This document shows, piece after piece, positions 19,380 to 23,898 of a stretch of 23,898 nt of DNA. The stretch lies in NCBI GenBank assembly GCA_033557675.1, contig JAWQRM010000345.1:1-23898 (forward strand). The letters run 5' to 3'. The position numbers and the translations under genes are program-made. Position 1 is the first letter of the stretch. The number at the start of each line of letters is the position of its first letter. A model generated the notes under the pieces. It had not been told where the DNA came from. It saw only the letters and a program-made list of their open reading frames with translations, and did no database searches. Source of the DNA: Coptodactyla brooksi (taxonomy: Eukaryota > Arthropoda > Insecta > Coleoptera > Scarabaeidae).

Positions 19380-21525
19380 TGAAAATTTAGTGCATGAAAA
19401 TTAAAAGCTTCCACTTGTAAATAAATCATCCACACTGTATAAGGGTTTATGTCTTAAATACCTTACACTTAGTCACACACACATTATTTTTCATTTTCAC
19501 CGGTAACTTGTTCCAGATCTTAACACATGCGTAGTGCGCATTTTTGTGGTACGTAGTAAGTCTGTGTTTTGGTAGCATATATTCCTGATTATGTCTGGTG
19601 TCATACTTGTTTGGCATCATTATTGTGAGAAGTATTTCTTGTGTTTAAACACAAAACGCGCGCATTGAAACATATATAATGACGGGAGAGTTAATATTCC
19701 TTCTTCTGAGAATGCTTCTCTACACGAATCTTTGTAATTCAGTACTCTAATACTCTAATCGCCCTTTTTTGTAATCTGAAAACTTTTATAGCATAGCCCG
19801 ACGTACCACAAACTATTATCAGGAATTTCAGATAGCTCAGAATATTACTAAAATAAAACATTTTTCCAATTTTTTTGTTGGTGTTATTTACCGGAAAAAA
19901 CCAAAAATATTTTGGCATAACTTAAGCAACCGACTGCATTATGCTATTAATTTCAGCTTTAAGTTCAATTATAGATGAACCCGTTACAATCATACTGGTG
20001 TCATCAGCACAACTATCATTTTGCAGTTTAAATTCATAAGTAGGAGATCATTCAAACGGTAACGGTCCCAATAGACTGCTCTGAAGAACACCGAGACCAG
20101 TTCTTAAGTTATTGGATTTTAAGGGTAAACCCTGCATGTTACGTACAATTGTAGATTGCGATCTATCACTCAGGTACGATTCTATAATATATTTAGCTAG
20201 GATTTTTACCACGAAAACCATATCTCTCCAATTTTGCACAAATTACTCCCTTATCGATGCAATCAAATGCCTTGGATAAATCTAGGTTAATGCCACATGT
20301 ATATTGTTTTTGTTTTAAAGCAGATAAAATGTCACAAGTATATTCAAATAATGTAATGCTGTATTCGTTCCATGGTACTTTATAAAACCATGCTGTCTAA
20401 GACTAAGCACGTTATACTTTCTGATGAACAAAAGGAATCTTTCGTAGATCAGTTTTTTTTTTAATTTTACTGAAGTTCGATAATAGGCTAATTCGATGAT
20501 TGTTAATGATTTCCGTAGGATTTCCTTTTTTAATACTGGAGTTATAGTAAAAGGTTTTAGAGACGTTGGAAATATGCCTTGTTTTAGACAATTACTAAAG
20601 CTGTACATAACGGTGTGGCTATTGCAGTGATTCACTTTTTCAGTATGATTACTGGAACTTCGTCGTATCCATAAAATTGATTTCCAGTGTAATGGAATAC
20701 TTGTAACATCTGGACCAACAGTAGATGTGTTTTTAGAGACCAACTCAACTGCTGCTGATGAAAAGAATGAATTCAAATTATTAGTGACCAGCCCCATACC
20801 TTGAATGTGACATTGCGATTCCTGTTTGTAGTTAATAGATTCCTTAATTGCATTCCAGAATACTTTGGATATATTAGACGCCTTTTGAATCTTTTGTTCT
20901 ACAGTGTTGCTTTTGTGCTGCAGTAGTAACTGTTTATATTCTCTTTGTTTACTTTTATATTGTATAATAAGTTGAGGATATTTCTGCGATAGGTTCTGGA
21001 ACAGAGTTAGATTATCTTTACATCTTTTAATGTTTTCGTTACGCATCGCTGAAGAACTCATTGAGCAATTATCGATGCACAAATTATCGATGCACTTTCT
21101 CGACTTACTGTAAATTCTGGTTGGAGTGTTTGTTAGGTGTATGACTCCAAACTCCTCCAATAAATGAAGAAAGCTTAGCGTATCATTGCTACTAGAATCC
21201 AATAAATCAATATTAAAATCGCCTAGAACGAAGAACACGTTAACAAGATCCTGAACACGTTAACAATTCAAATATATAGTATAATTTCTTAAAGAATACA
21301 TCGATCAAATCTGACGGCGGTCTATACAAGTAAACCACAAAATAAGTATTTTTCGTAAGGTTAAATCTAATTGCTAATATATCTACGATACAATTAACAC
21401 TAAAGTTTTCAATTTGGGTAACCGCAGATATTTGAAGATCGCTTACGCAGATGGCGGCAAGCTGAAGTCCATCAAATTTGAAGACATTTAGAAAGTTAAT
21501 CCAGAAACGAGGGGATGCTGCATAT
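19380..21525 (-). mobile_element. Non-LTR retrotransposon relic (Jockey/CR1-like LINE): EN + RT + C-terminus
   Basis: On the minus strand, an apurinic-type endonuclease part from about 21500 (FKFDGLQLAAICVSDLQ, VVYLYRPPSDLID, then VLGDFNIDLLDSSS). Next is a linker, then a reverse transcriptase: FPTSLKPFTITPVLKKE, QHGFIKYHGTNTALHYLN, CGINLDLSKAFDCIDKGVI, YLSDRSQSTIVRNMQGLPLK, GLGVLQSSLLGPLPF (consensus GVPQGSILGP) and the active-site motif SCADDTSMIVTGSS with both Asp. The C-terminal region has RLQKRAIRVLEY and LPKHRLTTYHKNAHYACVKI-WNKLP, typical of Jockey/CR1 proteins, ending near 19457. The 307-codon frame 21238-20315 is only part of it and bridges the EN end and the RT start. Stops and shifts occur throughout. 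The 5' half is missing; the element stops near 21525. Confidence 0.9.
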
Positions 21526-21533
21526 GCTGTTAT

Positions 21534-21588
21534 GCAGCTGAATCATAATATTATGCTAATATGCTGCTGATTCATTATATTATCATTA
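21534..21588. repeat. Imperfect tandem repeat at the LINE edge
   Basis: GCAGCTGAATCATAATATTA (from 21534) and GCTGCTGATTCATTATATTA (from 21562) are near copies in direct orientation with a period of about 28 bases. They lie immediately outside the truncated 5' end of the LINE, possibly an insertion scar. Confidence 0.45.
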
Positions 21589-21639
21589 TAAAGTTAGATA
21601 CGTACGAAGTGGCATATATTAAGTAATGAGAGCAATTTT

Positions 21640-22085
21640 GGGCCGCAACAAAGGGACTGTCTACGACGTGAGAAAGGATGCAGATAACGAAGTGCAGCCG
21701 ACTTCAGATAATCCTGCGGAGGAGGCGGGGGAAGGGCAACCCCACTCCATTCTTCGCCGGAAGGTGGCGTGAATTATGCACAGGGTCGGCTCCGGCGTCC
21801 CCGGAGTAGAACAGGGCGAACGGTGGGCTCCTTCCACTATTTAATTACTGCGTTTCATAATTGATGGGAGCGCTATGGTGCCGGATGGGCTGAATGACTT
21901 CCGGATCTCCCCCCTGGAAGGAAGGAACCCGGGCGAGCTCTCTATCAGCGCGCCCTTGGAAAATCTCTATCTACCGTGGATTAGCTAATATCCGCCCTGC
22001 GGTCTCTAAATGGAGATTGTGGCAACCGGGAGTAGTGCCCTGGCTGGCTGCTTCCAAAAATCCCGGGGACAGTTTTTCGCTAGAA
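21640..22085 (+). other. GC-rich island, probable fragment of an unidentified retroelement
   Basis: Base composition jumps well above that of both flanks. At the start, about 40 codons are open on the plus strand and end NPAEEAGEGQPHSILRRKVA-stop (to 21771), which reads like the end of a real protein. It is followed by GC-rich sequence without stops in one frame (21894-22193), whose content (Trp, Pro and Ser rich) looks unselected. This may be the C-terminus and 3' untranslated region of a retroelement inserted upstream of the LINE relic. I could not assign the family. Confidence 0.4.
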
Positions 22086-22448
22086 TTGGTCTATTTTCCA
22101 AGATTAGTCTGTTATCTTTTCGTGTTTAGTTCCGATGGGATGTGCGTATTTTTCAGGTTGATTAGCACAAGGAAAGAAATCTTCACAAAGTAAAAATTAG
22201 CTTCCTTCTATTGTAAAAGTTATATTGATATATAAAAAACAAAACGTTATAATCATTAAAGTAAAAGAAAATTAAGATTTTCATCTAACCCAATTACAAA
22301 ATTTGAAGTCATCTTTTCCGATTAGAGTGATTTTTTGCCCATCAATACAGCTTCCGTGATCTAACCAATGGGTCAAGGTGTAATTGCAAATTTTAAGGCA
22401 AATTACTTGTATTACACTCTTAAAAAACTTGTTGAGAGCACCGATAGT
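22086..22448. other. Unassigned AT-rich DNA
   Basis: Between the GC-rich island and a small LINE-like fragment. No gene or repeat structure is visible. Confidence 0.4.
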
Positions 22449-22464
22449 GAAAAGTAGACACCCG

Positions 22465-22629
22465 TTAAAGAATTTTGGAAAAAATACAGCATAGTTAACT
22501 CCATAAATAACATAAAATTAGGTTCGGATGATATAAGCGCTGATTCGCTTAACGCTGAACATTACGCGCACGCATTAACAGCATTAAGCGGGGTATTCCA
22601 GTTCAAAACAAACCGTCCTGTTAATGAAA
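22465..22629 (+). pseudogene. Short LINE-like coding fragment
   Basis: One frame is open over about 55 codons: KEFWKKYSIVNSINNIKLGS, then DDISADSLNAEHYAHALTAL and SGVFQF. It resembles the conserved segment before the RT domain of LINE proteins, where Lys-hydrophobic-Lys-x-G-x-x-x-G-x-D-G-I-S-A-E-H-L is common. The match is short and I hold it weakly. Confidence 0.35.
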
Positions 22630-22849
22630 ATAATAAAATACATTCGTTTCATTTGTCAATGTGGCTCACGGTTTATTTAAAAATACACGTTAGTAATATG
22701 GTTTCGCTTTTTGCATTAATTTCTACACCAGTATTTAAGTTTAGTGATATTCCTGCTCTTTTTATGTTACAGTTCAACAGTATATATTTGGTAGTGGTTT
22801 GGATATATTTTGCCAGCTTGACGAGCACTAGGTTTCTATTTTTAAGAGT

Positions 22850-23610
22850 GGTGTCATTTACGTTGTTGTGTCATTTTATTAATTTTACTTAAGACTTTTA
22901 TGACCTCAAAATTTTGTTCTATACTTCCAGGTAGGTGGGAATTTTTGTATAGATGGTCTTCATATTTTGAGTCAAATTTGTTATCTTTATAAGATTTTTA
23001 TGTGTTCGTTTTATCTGTCCTTGAATTTTCTGCTCGTTTGTGATATATTTCATATCACATGTACCACGCTTGATTTCATATATTCCGGATTGTTCCATTG
23101 TGTTGTTTTCTTTCCATCCATAATGCAATATTTATGTAAGGTCCTGTGTACGTGAAAGTGGTATATTGTATTTCATGGTTGATCGCTGTGTTGTCTTTTG
23201 TTTCTGTATTTCTCTTTTTCTTCTATACGTTTTCGTGTATTTTTGTTATTAATGTTGTCGGGTAACCGTTTTTGCTACGCATTGTGATATGATATTCATC
23301 TCTTGTTTATAGTCTTCCTCCTGTATCGGAATTGATTCCAATCTGTGGAGTAAGCTTCTAAATGTTGCTTCTTCGTGTTAATTTGTACCGAAGTACAGTG
23401 AATTATTTTGTCTGTTTGTGTCAGTTTTCGGTATATCTGGTATACTAGTTTGTTTTCGTTCTTGGTGGTGTTAAGGTCCAAATAATTTTTATTTTTGCTT
23501 TGCTCTATCTCATATGCAAACTGTATGTTCTTGTATTTTTTATTGATGTGGTTCAATATATCGTGTATTTGTATCGGGTATTCAGTGATGATTACTTGAC
23601 CGCTGAGCAG
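22850..23610 (-). mobile_element. Penelope-like element relic: RT C-terminus plus GIY-YIG endonuclease
   Basis: Minus strand. From about 23600: DILNHINKKYKNIQFAYEIE, KNKNYLDL and NKLVYQIYRKLTQTDKIIH, which match the Penelope RT tail (H-I-N, I-Q-F-T-x-E, FLDL, IYRKPT-x-TD-x-x-IH) with IYRKLTQTD in place of IYRKPTxTD. A connecting stretch with stops follows. Then SGIYEIKRGTCDMKYITNEQ, the GIY motif and a decayed YIG motif (KYIT) of the GIY-YIG endonuclease, with KRTHKN at the position of the family's Glu-His motif. The end, NFEVIKVLSKINKMTQQRK near 22860, fits the family's C-terminus. The RT core is absent, so the copy is 5' truncated, and stops make it inactive. Confidence 0.85.
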
Positions 23611-23711
23611 GATTTGAAAAAACTCGCTTGGCGAGTATATGCGGTGGGGTACAGAAGTTCGGGTTGCGAACAGGTAAAACAAGAGGAAGATTTTCCAAAG
23701 AGCTGGAGGAC

Positions 23712-23785
23712 CCCTGCATGGCTCAGTAGGTAAGAGCATTTGGCGTGAAACCAAAAGGTCGCAGGTTCAAATCCTGCTCGGCGGT
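23712..23785 (+). repeat. tRNA-like element with intact D, anticodon and T arms (pseudo-tRNA or SINE head)
   Basis: D stem GCTC/GAGC (23721-23724 with 23734-23737); anticodon stem TTTGG/CCAAA (23739-23743 with 23751-23755) enclosing the loop CGTGAAA; five-base variable loop; T stem GCAGG/CCTGC (23761-23765 with 23773-23777) with loop TTCAAAT. The B box GGTTCAAATCC is perfect and the A box TGGCTCAGTAGG is good. Against a working tRNA: only four of seven acceptor pairs form (counting one G-U), the universal U before the anticodon is G, and the anticodon would be UGA (Ser), whose tRNA normally has a long variable arm. It is probably a pseudo-tRNA or the head of a tRNA-derived SINE. Confidence 0.65.
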
Positions 23786-23898
23786 CTATTTTCCTCTTAG
23801 CTAATTAAAGTAAATATTTACTTATAATTCATATATGGACGAAATGTCCTAGGATTAACATCAATTTAATATGAATAATCACCCTTGTACTCCTTTAC

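Noticed and set aside
21894..22193. 99-codon plus-strand frame in the GC-rich island
   Set aside because: Lack of stops is explained by high GC; no recognisable motif, and its end runs into AT-rich DNA without a change in reading pattern.
23712..23785. Functional serine tRNA (UGA)
   Set aside because: Three acceptor mismatches, G in place of U33 and no long variable arm.
1..23898. CRISPR arrays, operons, bacterial or viral genes
   Set aside because: No regularly spaced repeats, ribosome binding sites or packed frames; spliced genes and eukaryotic transposons instead.

Overview
The window is AT-rich animal nuclear DNA, almost certainly from an insect. It holds spliced genes with GT/AG introns and AATAAA signals, a Loquacious-type Dicer partner, and many decayed transposons of families common in insect genomes (Tc1/mariner, piggyBac, hAT, Jockey/CR1-like LINE, Penelope-like). 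Nothing in it looks bacterial or viral.

Only three host genes are clear. (1) 611-1594, minus strand: the last four exons of a loqs/TARBP2-like gene, with dsRBD2, linker and Dicer-binding dsRBD3. Its frame is broken by one base in an A7 run. (2) 4625-5038, minus: an intronless TMEM203, an ER membrane protein. (3) 7184-8053, plus: an intronless DHDDS, the catalytic cis-prenyltransferase subunit of dolichol synthesis, fully intact. They share no pathway (dsRNA processing, ER calcium and membrane function, dolichol synthesis), and the grouping looks like ordinary gene neighbourhood.

The remainder is mostly a transposon graveyard. Left to right: a LINE-like 3' end with poly(A) tail (1-180); a tRNA-like relic (424-487); a piggyBac N-terminal relic (3589-4121); a mariner-family relic (5502-6528, minus); a hairpin-rich low-complexity block (8336-8830); a piggyBac transposase relic with all three acidic positions but a broken frame (9012-10109); a hAT relic with BED finger and a recognisable terminus (10507-12496, minus); a complete but dead 1600-bp mariner-like element with 52-bp inverted repeats and TA duplications (14593-16192); a LINE relic with EN and RT (19380-21525, minus); a GC-rich island (21640-22085); a Penelope-like relic with RT tail and GIY-YIG domain (22850-23610, minus); and a tRNA-like element (23712-23785).

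The most unusual signal is a short repeat family at 12863-12953 (minus), 14435-14528 (plus) and 16700-16795 (plus). One copy can be drawn almost completely as a minimal type I hammerhead ribozyme. Another lies about one initiation distance downstream of a TATAAATAG box. This is the arrangement known from Penelope-like elements and retrozymes. About 16.2-19.4 kb and most of 12.5-14.4 kb hold nothing I can name.
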